A stretch of DNA of 64,000 nucleotides, taken from positions 1-64,000 of the forward strand of contig NZ_JAMSCK010000003.1 in the NCBI RefSeq assembly GCF_023805255.1. The letters are read 5' to 3'. The notes beneath the pieces were generated by a model. The model saw nothing but the letters and a program-made list of their open reading frames with translations. It did no database searches and was not told the DNA's origin. A program made the position numbers and the translations under genes. Positions 33,484 through 42,232 of the stretch are shown here, one piece after another. Origin of the DNA: Gramella jeungdoensis. Lineage in GTDB: Bacteria > Bacteroidota > Bacteroidia > Flavobacteriales > Flavobacteriaceae. The first letter of the stretch is position 1, and each line of letters begins with the position of its first letter.

Positions 33484-35883
33484 ATGATTACCAATACAGA
33501 ACTAGAACATAAGGGGAATCTATACCCCGCTGGCTTAATATCATTCGAACACGATCAGGACACCATAAATTTTATCTCCAAAAATGGCGTTCGGCTTCAA
33601 ATTACCGTGCTGCGGGACAACATGCTCCGGTTTCGATATGCTACCAACGGTATTTTCGAGAATGACTTTTCATACGCGGTAGATGAGAATCATCCTCATG
33701 GCTTTAACCAGCTTAATATTGAAGATACTGAGACCCATGTAATAATTACAACAGAAAAATTCCAGTGCAAGGTTGCAAAAGATGATCTCAGAGTGGGAAT
33801 GTATGAACTTGACGGGCGGCCGATCCTGGAAGACGAACTGGGTTTTCACTGGGAAGAAAGCTTTGAATATGGTGGCAATTTCGTGAAGATGAGTAAATCT
33901 TCCAGAGATCAGGAAAATTTCTTCGGGCTCGGGGATAAACCCACCAACTTCAACCTCAAAGGAAAGAGGATGAGCCTCTGGAACACCGACCAGTACGCCT
34001 ATGGCAAGGACACTGTTGAGCTATACAAAGCGGTGCCTTTCTATATGGGCCTGCATAGCAATCTTTGCTATGGGATATTCTTCGATAATACATTCAAAAC
34101 ACATTTCGATTTTTGTCACGAAAGAAGAAATGTTACAAGTTTCTGGGCCGATGGCGGCGAAATGAACTATTATTTCATTTATGGGCCACAAATGCCAGAT
34201 GTACTTACAACATATACCGATCTCACTGGTAAGCCAGAATTACCTCCAATGTGGGCACTTGGTTTCCATCAGTGTAAATGGAGCTATTATCCCGAAAGCA
34301 AGGTAAAGGAGATCGCTTCAAAGTTCAGGGAGCTTGATTTCCCTTGCGATGCCATTTATCTCGACATAGACTATATGGATGGTTTTCGCTGTTTCACCTG
34401 GAATAAAGAATATTTCCCCGACCCTAAACGCATGGTAAAGGAACTGGAGGAAGATGGTTTCAAGACAGTGGCGATCATAGATCCGGGTATAAAAATAGAC
34501 CTGAATTACAGCGTTTTTAAAGAAGGCCTGGAAAATGATTATTTCTGCCGAAGGGCTGACGGCCCTTACATGAGAGGAAAAGTATGGCCTGGAGAATGTT
34601 ACTTCCCCGATTTTACCAATCCCGAAGTCAGGGAATGGTGGAGCGGATTATATCGTGAGCTTATCGGTGAAATTGGAGTAAAAGGTGTTTGGAACGATAT
34701 GAATGAACCGGCGGTAATGGAAGTTCCGGGAAAAACATTCCCGTTTGATGTTCGTCACGATTATGACGGTCATCCCTGCAGCCATCGTAAAGCACATAAT
34801 GTTTACGGAATGCAGATGGCCCGATCTACCTACGAAGGGGTCAAGAAATTCAATTTCCCGAAACGCCCATTTATCATCACAAGAGCTAACTATTCAGGCG
34901 GGCAGAGATATACTTCAACCTGGACAGGAGACAATATCGCTACCTGGGAACACCTATGGTTGGCAAACGTTCAGATTCAGCGACTGTGTATGAGTGGGAT
35001 GAGTTTCGCAGGATCGGATATCGGTGGATTTGCAGAACAACCTTCCGGTGAATTATACACCAGGTGGTTGCAACTGGGAATATTCCATCCTTTTTGCAGG
35101 GTACACTCATCTGGAGATCATGGAGAGCAGGAGCCATGGTTCTTTGGTGAAGAAGTACTTGAGATAACAAAAAAATATGTAGAGTTAAGATACCAGTTGC
35201 TTCCTTATCTATACACCACTTTCTATAAATATGTATCTGAAGGATTACCAATTCTAAAACCCTTGGTATACCATGATCAGGAAGATGTTCAGACCCATTA
35301 CAGGTCTGATGAATTTATCTTTGGAAACCACTTTCTTGTATGTCCCGTACAGGAGCCAAACGTACAGGGTCGTAGAATGTATATCCCAAGAGGCAGATGG
35401 TACAACTTGTGGACTGACAAACCGGTTTCCGGCGGTCGTGAAATGTGGGTGGATGCTCCACTGGAAACTATTCCTGTTTTTATCAAAGAAGGTGCTATTA
35501 TTCCAAAATATCCAGTACAACAATACGTAGGCGAAAAGAAGATAGACCAGATGACGTTGGATATCTATTATAAATTAGGAAAGGAAAATTCAGAGTTCTA
35601 TGAAGATGCGCATGACGGATATGAGTATCGCCAGGGGATCTTTAGCCTGCGTAATTTCAAACTTACCGGAAAGGCCGACGAGATAATCCTGCAACAGCAC
35701 AAGAGTGGTAAATATTCTGCTCCTTACACTACCTTCAAATTGAAGTTCCATGGACTTCCTTTTGAGATCAAAAAAGCATTTTTCGAAAATGAAGAAGTTT
35801 CCCTGAAAGAGCTTCAATTTGATAAAGATGAAAACACAATGATAGTGAATAAGGACTTCAGCGAAATTCACCTGGTAGGTTAA
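33484..35883 (+). CDS. Glycoside hydrolase family 31 alpha-glucosidase
   Basis: 799 residues. Family GH31: N-terminal beta-sandwich, barrel with ALGFHQCKWSYYPE and DAIYLDIDYMDG, catalytic nucleophile Asp405 in GVWNDMNEPAVME, a second conserved segment FAGSDIGGF, and DUF5110-like C-terminal beta domains. No signal peptide, so it is intracellular and probably trims malto-oligosaccharides or the glucan made by the upstream genes. The glycogen locus context supports this; alternative GH31 substrates (isomaltose, nigerose) cannot be excluded. Confidence 0.92.
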   Translation: MITNTELEHKGNLYPAGLISFEHDQDTINFISKNGVRLQITVLRDNMLRFRYATNGIFENDFSYAVDENHPHGFNQLNIEDTETHVIITTEKFQCKVAKDDLRVGMYELDGRPILEDELGFHWEESFEYGGNFVKMSKSSRDQENFFGLGDKPTNFNLKGKRMSLWNTDQYAYGKDTVELYKAVPFYMGLHSNLCYGIFFDNTFKTHFDFCHERRNVTSFWADGGEMNYYFIYGPQMPDVLTTYTDLTGKPELPPMWALGFHQCKWSYYPESKVKEIASKFRELDFPCDAIYLDIDYMDGFRCFTWNKEYFPDPKRMVKELEEDGFKTVAIIDPGIKIDLNYSVFKEGLENDYFCRRADGPYMRGKVWPGECYFPDFTNPEVREWWSGLYRELIGEIGVKGVWNDMNEPAVMEVPGKTFPFDVRHDYDGHPCSHRKAHNVYGMQMARSTYEGVKKFNFPKRPFIITRANYSGGQRYTSTWTGDNIATWEHLWLANVQIQRLCMSGMSFAGSDIGGFAEQPSGELYTRWLQLGIFHPFCRVHSSGDHGEQEPWFFGEEVLEITKKYVELRYQLLPYLYTTFYKYVSEGLPILKPLVYHDQEDVQTHYRSDEFIFGNHFLVCPVQEPNVQGRRMYIPRGRWYNLWTDKPVSGGREMWVDAPLETIPVFIKEGAIIPKYPVQQYVGEKKIDQMTLDIYYKLGKENSEFYEDAHDGYEYRQGIFSLRNFKLTGKADEIILQQHKSGKYSAPYTTFKLKFHGLPFEIKKAFFENEEVSLKELQFDKDENTMIVNKDFSEIHLVG

Positions 35884-35896
35884 GCATTTCAAAAAC

Positions 35897-35938
35897 AATT
35901 AGCCTGGCTGAAATTGAATTTCAACCAGGCTAATTTCT
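35897..35938. terminator. Bidirectional terminator between GH31 and the sensor-regulator gene
   Basis: Stem AATTAGCCTGG / CCAGGCTAATT with a further inner pairing TGAAATT-G-AATTTCA. A-rich on the left, T-rich on the right (TTTCTTT), in a 69-base gap between convergent stops, so it can stop transcription from both sides. Confidence 0.82.
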
Positions 35939-35952
35939 TTCAGGGCAAAAGA

Positions 35953-38900
35953 TCAAATAGGTTTCTCGATAGAATCGCTCAAGTTATAGCCATAGAATTT
36001 TTTAAAAGAACTATAGAAAAGCTTGGGACTTGAAAAGCCCGATCTGTAAGCGACTTCCATCGCGTTATACTCACCGCTATCCAGCATTTTTCTCGCATAA
36101 TTAAGCCTTGTAAATTCCATGAAATCCTGAGGGGAAAGATCTACAAGACCCTTCAGCTTCATGAAAAGAGCATTACTGCTAATTCCAATTTTTCCGCTTA
36201 AATCGTGGACAGTAAAATTTTCATTACTAATATTCTGAATAATGATTTCTGTAAGGTTGGAAATGAACCTTTCATCACTCTCACTTCTGTATTTTACAGC
36301 CGAAGTATCATTATGCGATTGTACATATGAAGTTCTCAACTCCTTCTGCCATAGCAGAATCTTGGTCAACTGTGACAATAACTGCTTTATGTCTAAAGGC
36401 TTTTTCACTATCTGTGTAAGTCCGTCAAGCTGTTCTTTTGCAAACTTGTGTCCTTCGTCTGCCACTACGATAAGATTGATATGATTAAGACCTACATTCC
36501 TTTTCAGCATTTTCGCAAGCTGGAACACATTCATATCGGGCAGAACGGTTGCCGAAATAATGATATCGGGAAAGATCATTCCTGCCTTTTCCAATCCTTC
36601 TTCGGCAGTTTCGGCCTGATATATCTGGCAGTATTTCCCGATGTTTCTCCCCAGCAACTCCCTGGTCTCCTTGTCATTTTCAATGATAAGGATCTTACTC
36701 TCACTTAAATTCTTAAGCTCTGCCGGAATACTTGTCTTAGGCTGGTCTTTTGACTTTTCAGCTTTAAAGATAGCTGCAGCCCTTTCCGGAACCTTACGGT
36801 AATCTTCACTTCGGTTCTTTAGAATCGCAGTGAATGTTGAACCTTCATTCTTTTCGGTCTCATAACTAAAACTGCCTCCCGAACGGGAAATAAGCTCTTT
36901 GGCCTTCAGAATATATGTTAATCCGCCCCTGTCTCTCAATCTCATTTTGGGGTCTGAATACTTATTTTTCTCCAGCACTCTTATGTCATGGATCGGGATG
37001 CCACGTCCATTATCTGTTATTTGTAACTTAAGATCTCCAACACTGGTTTCGATAAGATTCACAATGATCTTGCCTCCCTTAAAAGAATAACCGGCACTAC
37101 CCGAAATAAGGCTGAAGAATATCTTATCCAGCATTTCCATATTGTAATAGAACTCCCCTTCACCCCACTGGTCGTTAATGATCATTTCGAGTTCTTTTGT
37201 CTTGTAAACCGGTTCTATATCTTTTACCACCTGCGGAAGATGCTTCTTAAGGTTGATTTTAGATATCTCATATACAGATTCCTGATAATTGAAATTTAGT
37301 ATCTGGTGAAAGAGATCGTCAAACCTCGCCGCGAATCGCTGCAGGTCTTCTACGCTTTCCGCATCGGCCTTGGCCGAGATCTTGCTTAAAGACTGTACAG
37401 CGCTCTCAACAGGCTTTTTGAATTCCTTTTTCAGCTGATCCCTAAGCTCAGCTCTCGCAATAAGATCGGCACTTCTGGACCTTCTGCTGAACACAAATAT
37501 GAAGATGGCCACCATTGCCAGAACACTAATTCCCATGAACACGTATACCGTACTAATGGTCGCGGGGGCGGCTTCAACATTGATTGCCAGTTCCTGAGGG
37601 CTTGTCCAGCCAGAATCTTTAAGTTTCGAGCGGACTTTAAAGACATAATTTCCCGGTGGCAGTCCTGAATAGCCAGCCTTGCTCACCGGCGAAGCTTTGG
37701 TCCATTCCTTATCCAGGCCTTCCAGTTTCCAGGAATACAAAATTCCCTCCGGATCCAAATGAGAGATCCCTTCAAAACTTATTTGAAATCCTGTACCTTC
37801 TTTTACTTTCAGATCATTAATTCCGGCCAGTTGCAGTTCCTGTGTCTTTCCATCCTTATCTGGCCTGAGAAAGTTTTTAAGTTCCAGGCGTGGTTTGAAC
37901 TCGGTTTGGGCAAGCATTGTTTTAGGCTTAAAGATATTAATGCCCTTGGAGCTACCCAGTGCATAGCTGCCATTTCCGAGCTTCACAAAACCGGTGGTAA
38001 GTTCATTGGTGCTAAGTCCGTTTAATTCAGAAAATATCTTAAACTCATCACCATTATAAAATGCCATTCCCTTATCGGTCGCTATCCATATATTATCATC
38101 AGCCAGCCATTCAAAACCGGTTATATTATTTGAAGGAAGCCCATTTTCTTCATTCAGTCTCTTCAGAATCTCATCTTCAAAATCATAAACAAGCAGCCCG
38201 GCACCTTCAGTAGCAAAAAGACCGAGTCCTGTTTGGGTAATTGAAAGGTCATTGATCGAATAATACAGAAGGTCCTCATCAGCAGTAAGAGTCTCCAGGT
38301 CGTTTATCCTCCCAGTTCTGGGATCGAGCGAATGAACTCTTGTTCTGGTAGCCACAATAAGTTGTCTTGGCCCCAGTTCGGCAATAGCCTGAACATCTTT
38401 AATAGGATAATCCTTGATTTGATTGTCTCTTTTTATCACGGTTAAATAACCATCTTCCCCACCTATCCAGACATTTTTTTCGGCATCGATAAAAAGACTT
38501 TTCGCGGCCTGAATCTTTGTTTTGTATAACGCATCTACCGAATAATGGGCTCTTAAAAGCGTGTTTATATTGATCTTGTAGACCCCGTCTTTAGATGTGG
38601 CTACCCACATATGTTCATCTACAGCAGCAAGATCTGTAATATCATCAGGCGCGTTCATATGCCGGCTATAATTGAGGTTTTCGATATGTCTCCAGCGGTC
38701 GGTTTCAGAATTCCAGATACTGATCCCTTTTCCTGTTCCAAACCATATATTTCCCTGCGAGTCTTTTTCTTCTGCCGTAACAAAGTCATCGGCCAGGCTG
38801 GAATATCTTGCCGCATCATTCTGAAGCTTTTCTACAGCAAAGCCAGAGAAATTCTGAATAAAAAGTCCCTCCTTGGCAACGATCCAGAAAAGGTTTTGAT

Positions 38901-39804
38901 GGTTAAGGAAACTCCCATAGACATTTTGAGGATATATGTTAGTCTCTTCCTGAACCAGTTCCAGTTTTTTGTTCAGGCGAATTATGCCAGCTCCATTAGT
39001 AGAAACTATGATCTCATCATTGAATTCCTGAAGAGCTGTAATCTCCTTTTGCGCAATATTGTAGGGAATTGAATAAAGCTTTTGAATATTCTTAAAGTCT
39101 CTATCGGTTTTATACAGACCCTGACGCAGGGTCCCAAATATCACCATATCATTAAGGGCTAAGACACTGGTGATATGAAGATTCTGATAATACCCCATAT
39201 CGATCTTTTCAAACTTCCCGGATCGGCGATCTATAGTTAATATCCCATTAGGCCCAGCAAACACCACCAAATTTCCAAAGAGTACCACATCTGCAGCTAC
39301 CGTATTTTCTGAAAGGAAACGTGAGATCCCGTAATCCTTTTTTGGGGAATCAACTTTAAGCTTAAAGATTCCATTTTCAGCGGCTATCCATAATTGTTTT
39401 CCGGAATCCTCGCGCAAAGCGTAGATTCTTCCAGTAACATCACTTACAAATTTGAAGCTGTCATTTTCAGGATGGCGAATAGCGAGTCCCTGGTTACCGG
39501 CAAGCCAGGTTTGATCTTCAGAATCGGAATATGTAGCTATGAATTCATCGCCAATTTCGCGTGGAATCCCACGAAATTTATTAAAGTCGACAACCTTAAC
39601 TGAATTGTACTTTAAGACCTTAACAGGAGTAGTGATCCAAAGGTCATCTTTAGAATCCTGCTGGATGTGTACCTCCGCAGCCCTTATAAAAGGATCGATG
39701 GCCTTTACTCTTTTAACTGAACCTGCATCCTGCCCGATAAGCCTACCGGTAATTCCCAAAACCAACAAAAGGGAATACAGAATTTTAAATTTAAAATGCC
39801 CCAA
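35953..39804 (-). CDS. Hybrid two-component-like regulator with degenerate phosphotransfer residues
   Basis: 1283 residues with the layout of a Bacteroidota hybrid two-component system: signal, about 14 two-component propeller repeats (about 40-640), Y_Y_Y domain (about 650-745, ending FKVRSKL), one membrane helix (about 755-777), kinase-like region, receiver-like domain (about 1035-1155) and AraC-type DNA-binding domain (about 1180-1283). Key residues are missing: the H-box position is Lys793 (KKEFKKPV for the usual SHEFRTPL), the N-box reads SLISGSAGYS without Asn, and the receiver phosphate-acceptor Asp is Ala1085 (ISATVLPDM for ISDVMMPxM). The G-box DNGRGIP and AraC helix remain. Convergent with the glucan operon. 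Confidence 0.88.
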   Translation of the reverse strand: MGHFKFKILYSLLLVLGITGRLIGQDAGSVKRVKAIDPFIRAAEVHIQQDSKDDLWITTPVKVLKYNSVKVVDFNKFRGIPREIGDEFIATYSDSEDQTWLAGNQGLAIRHPENDSFKFVSDVTGRIYALREDSGKQLWIAAENGIFKLKVDSPKKDYGISRFLSENTVAADVVLFGNLVVFAGPNGILTIDRRSGKFEKIDMGYYQNLHITSVLALNDMVIFGTLRQGLYKTDRDFKNIQKLYSIPYNIAQKEITALQEFNDEIIVSTNGAGIIRLNKKLELVQEETNIYPQNVYGSFLNHQNLFWIVAKEGLFIQNFSGFAVEKLQNDAARYSSLADDFVTAEEKDSQGNIWFGTGKGISIWNSETDRWRHIENLNYSRHMNAPDDITDLAAVDEHMWVATSKDGVYKININTLLRAHYSVDALYKTKIQAAKSLFIDAEKNVWIGGEDGYLTVIKRDNQIKDYPIKDVQAIAELGPRQLIVATRTRVHSLDPRTGRINDLETLTADEDLLYYSINDLSITQTGLGLFATEGAGLLVYDFEDEILKRLNEENGLPSNNITGFEWLADDNIWIATDKGMAFYNGDEFKIFSELNGLSTNELTTGFVKLGNGSYALGSSKGINIFKPKTMLAQTEFKPRLELKNFLRPDKDGKTQELQLAGINDLKVKEGTGFQISFEGISHLDPEGILYSWKLEGLDKEWTKASPVSKAGYSGLPPGNYVFKVRSKLKDSGWTSPQELAINVEAAPATISTVYVFMGISVLAMVAIFIFVFSRRSRSADLIARAELRDQLKKEFKKPVESAVQSLSKISAKADAESVEDLQRFAARFDDLFHQILNFNYQESVYEISKINLKKHLPQVVKDIEPVYKTKELEMIINDQWGEGEFYYNMEMLDKIFFSLISGSAGYSFKGGKIIVNLIETSVGDLKLQITDNGRGIPIHDIRVLEKNKYSDPKMRLRDRGGLTYILKAKELISRSGGSFSYETEKNEGSTFTAILKNRSEDYRKVPERAAAIFKAEKSKDQPKTSIPAELKNLSESKILIIENDKETRELLGRNIGKYCQIYQAETAEEGLEKAGMIFPDIIISATVLPDMNVFQLAKMLKRNVGLNHINLIVVADEGHKFAKEQLDGLTQIVKKPLDIKQLLSQLTKILLWQKELRTSYVQSHNDTSAVKYRSESDERFISNLTEIIIQNISNENFTVHDLSGKIGISSNALFMKLKGLVDLSPQDFMEFTRLNYARKMLDSGEYNAMEVAYRSGFSSPKLFYSSFKKFYGYNLSDSIEKPI

Positions 39805-39984
39805 ATCTCAAATTTTAAATAATGTAAACTGGGATAATTTAGGAATTATCAGACTTATAAAGCCCTGTTTTCTAAAGTTTTGAAAGGGATTTATTAAGAG
39901 GATATTAACAATGCATGACACATAAAATCAGACATCTCATTGAATGAAATTTTCGTATATTTTAAATCCTATTAAAATAATATC

Positions 39985-40716
39985 ATGAGATTGAGAAAAA
40001 ATATAATCGTATTCCCTTTTATCCTGTTCTTATTTTTAACGGTAAATGGCCAAAAAGTTAACTCAGGAATTATCACAGGATCCGGCGATCACAATAACCG
40101 GTACCTGGATATGTTCCAGGATTTTAAAAAGAAAATTAACACCCCCATTCCTTTGAGTGAAATGGATGGAAGCCCCTACCTGAAAGAAGAATTCATAAAA
40201 GGACAGATTTTTCAGGCAGATAGTAGTTTGGGAGCATATTTCCTTAGATATAATATTTATAATGACGTTATGGAGGTTTTAACCCAGGATGATAAAATAA
40301 TGGAATTGCGTAAATCCCCCTCATTAAAGGTTTTTATAAATAATAAAAGATTTAAAGTGCTGCCATATTTAAATTCAGAAAAGAAAATAGAACAGGCCTA
40401 TTTTGAAATTATGGAAGATGGAAAAAGAATCGACTTACTTAAAAAGCACTCCTGTACATATATCCCCGGTGAAAGGGCTAAAACCAGTTTTCATGTTGAA
40501 AAAAAGCCGGAGCTGGAATCCTCAATAGACTATTATCTATTTTTTAATAATGAAAACCTGCCTTCAAAGATTGAAAGATTAAACGAACGAAATATTATCA
40601 AACAATTAGGGATAGATAAAAAGGAAATCATGAATTTGGTTAAAAGGAATGATTTAAATTTAAGAGATATTGAAGATGTCAATAAATTAGTAACACTTAT
40701 CAATAGTACTTCCTAG
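39985..40716 (+). CDS. Exported protein of unknown function
   Basis: 243 residues. Sec signal peptide at the start (MRLRKNIIVFPFILFLFLTVNGQ). The mature part is mixed alpha/beta and rich in Lys, Asn and Ile, without motifs I recognise. The AT-rich codon use is stronger than in its neighbours, which may point to a poorly conserved or recently acquired gene. It is divergent from the large regulator gene (180-base gap) and is followed by a hairpin at 40725-40768. Confidence 0.65.
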   Translation: MRLRKNIIVFPFILFLFLTVNGQKVNSGIITGSGDHNNRYLDMFQDFKKKINTPIPLSEMDGSPYLKEEFIKGQIFQADSSLGAYFLRYNIYNDVMEVLTQDDKIMELRKSPSLKVFINNKRFKVLPYLNSEKKIEQAYFEIMEDGKRIDLLKKHSCTYIPGERAKTSFHVEKKPELESSIDYYLFFNNENLPSKIERLNERNIIKQLGIDKKEIMNLVKRNDLNLRDIEDVNKLVTLINSTS

Positions 40717-40724
40717 AATCATAT

Positions 40725-40768
40725 AAAAAAGGCTAATCGTTATACAAACGCATAGCCGACTAGCCTTT
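40725..40768 (+). terminator. Possible terminator after the exported unknown gene
   Basis: Imperfect stem AAAGGCTAATCG / CGACTAGCCTTT (one mismatch) with a 17-base loop, A-rich before and T-rich after, nine bases past the stop. Confidence 0.5.
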
Positions 40769-40820
40769 CTGCTATCCTATAGAAGGATAACAACGTTTAA
40801 AGTTACGAAGTAAAATTTCT

Positions 40821-40840
40821 AAATCCTATCCTTAGGATTT
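40821..40840 (-). terminator. Possible terminator of the cco operon
   Basis: Perfect 8-bp arms AAATCCTA / TAGGATTT with a TCCT loop, 36 bases past the stop of the last cco-linked gene on the minus strand. The T run is stronger on the plus strand, so the direction is uncertain. Confidence 0.4.
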
Positions 40841-40875
40841 TATTGACGAAAAATACGGGATTTCCCCTATTCCTG

Positions 40876-41034
40876 TCATTTATTTTCACCTCCTTTATCC
40901 TGGTTTTTATTTTTTCCACTGTTAATCATACTATGCACAGTAAGCATCAGACCAATACAAACCAGGCCAAAAAACATGATCATTCCTGTGCCCAGGTTCC
41001 AGTTTACGAGGGGTATTAATAAATTTAAAAGCAT
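40876..41034 (-). CDS. Small membrane protein at the end of the cco operon, 52 residues
   Basis: A short gene with ATG at 41034 and TGA at 40876-40878, starting 26 bases after the COG2836 protein and in the same direction. The protein has one or two short hydrophobic segments in residues 1-34 (LLIPLVNWNLG, then MIMFFGLVCIGLML), followed by a polar Lys/Asn/Gly tail. Good position and composition support it as a real gene. I do not recognise the family; a role in oxidase assembly is only suggested by place. Confidence 0.65.
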   Translation of the reverse strand: MLLNLLIPLVNWNLGTGMIMFFGLVCIGLMLTVHSMINSGKNKNQDKGGENK

Positions 41035-41060
41035 AATCTACGAGGTTAGTGGTTTATAAT

Positions 41061-41771
41061 TTAATTTGTTGGTTGGCATTCATAATTAGCAGAAATCTTT
41101 TCTCCCTGCTGTTTTGGCGAGAGATATGGTATACCGAGCCCCAGACCCCTTATTATAAACATTACCGCAATTATCCCTAGAAATAAGGGAATCATACGGC
41201 GGATATATTTTCTCACGTTCACTGAGATAAAATTCCCTATCCAGATTGCTCCCGTCATCAAAGGAATGGTACCCAATCCAAACAACATCATATATAAGGC
41301 TCCGTTAGCTGCATTTCCGCTCGCTATAGCTCCAAAAACAGCCATATAAACCAGTCCGCAGGGTAGAAATCCGTTTAAAAAGCCAACGCTAAAAAAAGTA
41401 TCCAGACGTTTTTTCCTTAATTCCCTTCCAAGCGAATTCTTGAGTTTTCCTACGGACTTCATCCAGATAGCCGATAGTTTATTTCCACCTAATTTCCGGG
41501 AAGGAACCATGAGAAATACTAGCATTAAAACTCCGATGATTATGGACAACTGCTGCTGCAAGCCGAACAGAGAAAGGCTCTTACCTACCAGGCCAAAGGC
41601 AACACCAATGATCGAATAGGACGTTATCCTTCCAAGATGATATAACATGATCTGCAGGAATTTACGGATGCTGTTTTGCCTGTCTACAGGCAACAGGAAA
41701 GCTATAGGTCCGCACATGCCCATACAGTGGAAACTTCCTAACAATCCGAATATCAACGCAGATACCAACAT
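41061..41771 (-). CDS. COG2836-type membrane protein (TauE/SafE-like) of the cco operon
   Basis: 236 residues, about six membrane helices. The first helix has HCMGMCGP (about residues 15-22), the Cys/His/Met signature of COG2836 proteins, and the GFLNGFLPCGLVYMA segment opens the second half, giving a DsbD-like internal repeat. These proteins are regularly found with cbb3 oxidase genes and are thought to help copper handling or cytochrome assembly, not sulfite export. It follows fixH directly (stop and start adjacent) as part of the operon. Confidence 0.85.
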   Translation of the reverse strand: MLVSALIFGLLGSFHCMGMCGPIAFLLPVDRQNSIRKFLQIMLYHLGRITSYSIIGVAFGLVGKSLSLFGLQQQLSIIIGVLMLVFLMVPSRKLGGNKLSAIWMKSVGKLKNSLGRELRKKRLDTFFSVGFLNGFLPCGLVYMAVFGAIASGNAANGALYMMLFGLGTIPLMTGAIWIGNFISVNVRKYIRRMIPLFLGIIAVMFIIRGLGLGIPYLSPKQQGEKISANYECQPTN

Positions 41772-42221
41772 TTAAAAAATGATCTCCTTTTTAAATAAAA
41801 ATTCCTTTCCCTCAGAGTTCCAGCTTACACTCACATTCCACCGGCCTTCAACCAGTTTATCCTCAGGAATTAGATATTCCCTGGTATTTACCTCAGAAAG
41901 CGGGATCTCGAAATCAAGTGCTTTATTAGAAGGGCGGTAGAGAGAAATCACTCCTTCCATTTCTTGTGTTAACATGTTTTCGGGAAAAATTAATAACAGT
42001 TTTCCATTATCATTTTTAAGGCTGATATTTTCCTCCATACCAAGAGCATTTCTTTCAGCATCAATATCCTGCTGGTAGTGAAGCTCGGCTTTATAATAAT
42101 CCTCAACCACGAGGTCGTGATCGTAATCCTTACTGCTCATCATGGTCACCACAAAATACATGATGAAAGAGATAAAAGCGAGCATCCCAATAACCAGTCC
42201 TGTTCCCCAATTGATCTTCAT
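41772..42221 (-). CDS. fixH: FixH-family protein
   Basis: 149 residues. One N-terminal membrane helix (about 7-30), then YYKAELHYQQDIDAERNA, the typical start of the FixH/CcoH periplasmic domain, and a small beta domain. FixH/CcoH helps assemble or stabilise the cbb3 oxidase. It lies between ccoG and the COG2836 gene, as in other cco loci. Confidence 0.9.
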   Translation of the reverse strand: MKINWGTGLVIGMLAFISFIMYFVVTMMSSKDYDHDLVVEDYYKAELHYQQDIDAERNALGMEENISLKNDNGKLLLIFPENMLTQEMEGVISLYRPSNKALDFEIPLSEVNTREYLIPEDKLVEGRWNVSVSWNSEGKEFLFKKEIIF

Positions 42222-42232
42222 AATCTTTATTT

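Noticed and set aside
38611-39072. Plus-strand 153-codon frame opposite the large regulator
   Set aside because: Shadow of the propeller repeats; no start context or family similarity.
41061-41771. Sulfite exporter function for the TauE/SafE-like protein of the cco operon
   Set aside because: The HCMGMCGP signature and cco context mark the COG2836 branch linked to copper/cytochrome assembly.
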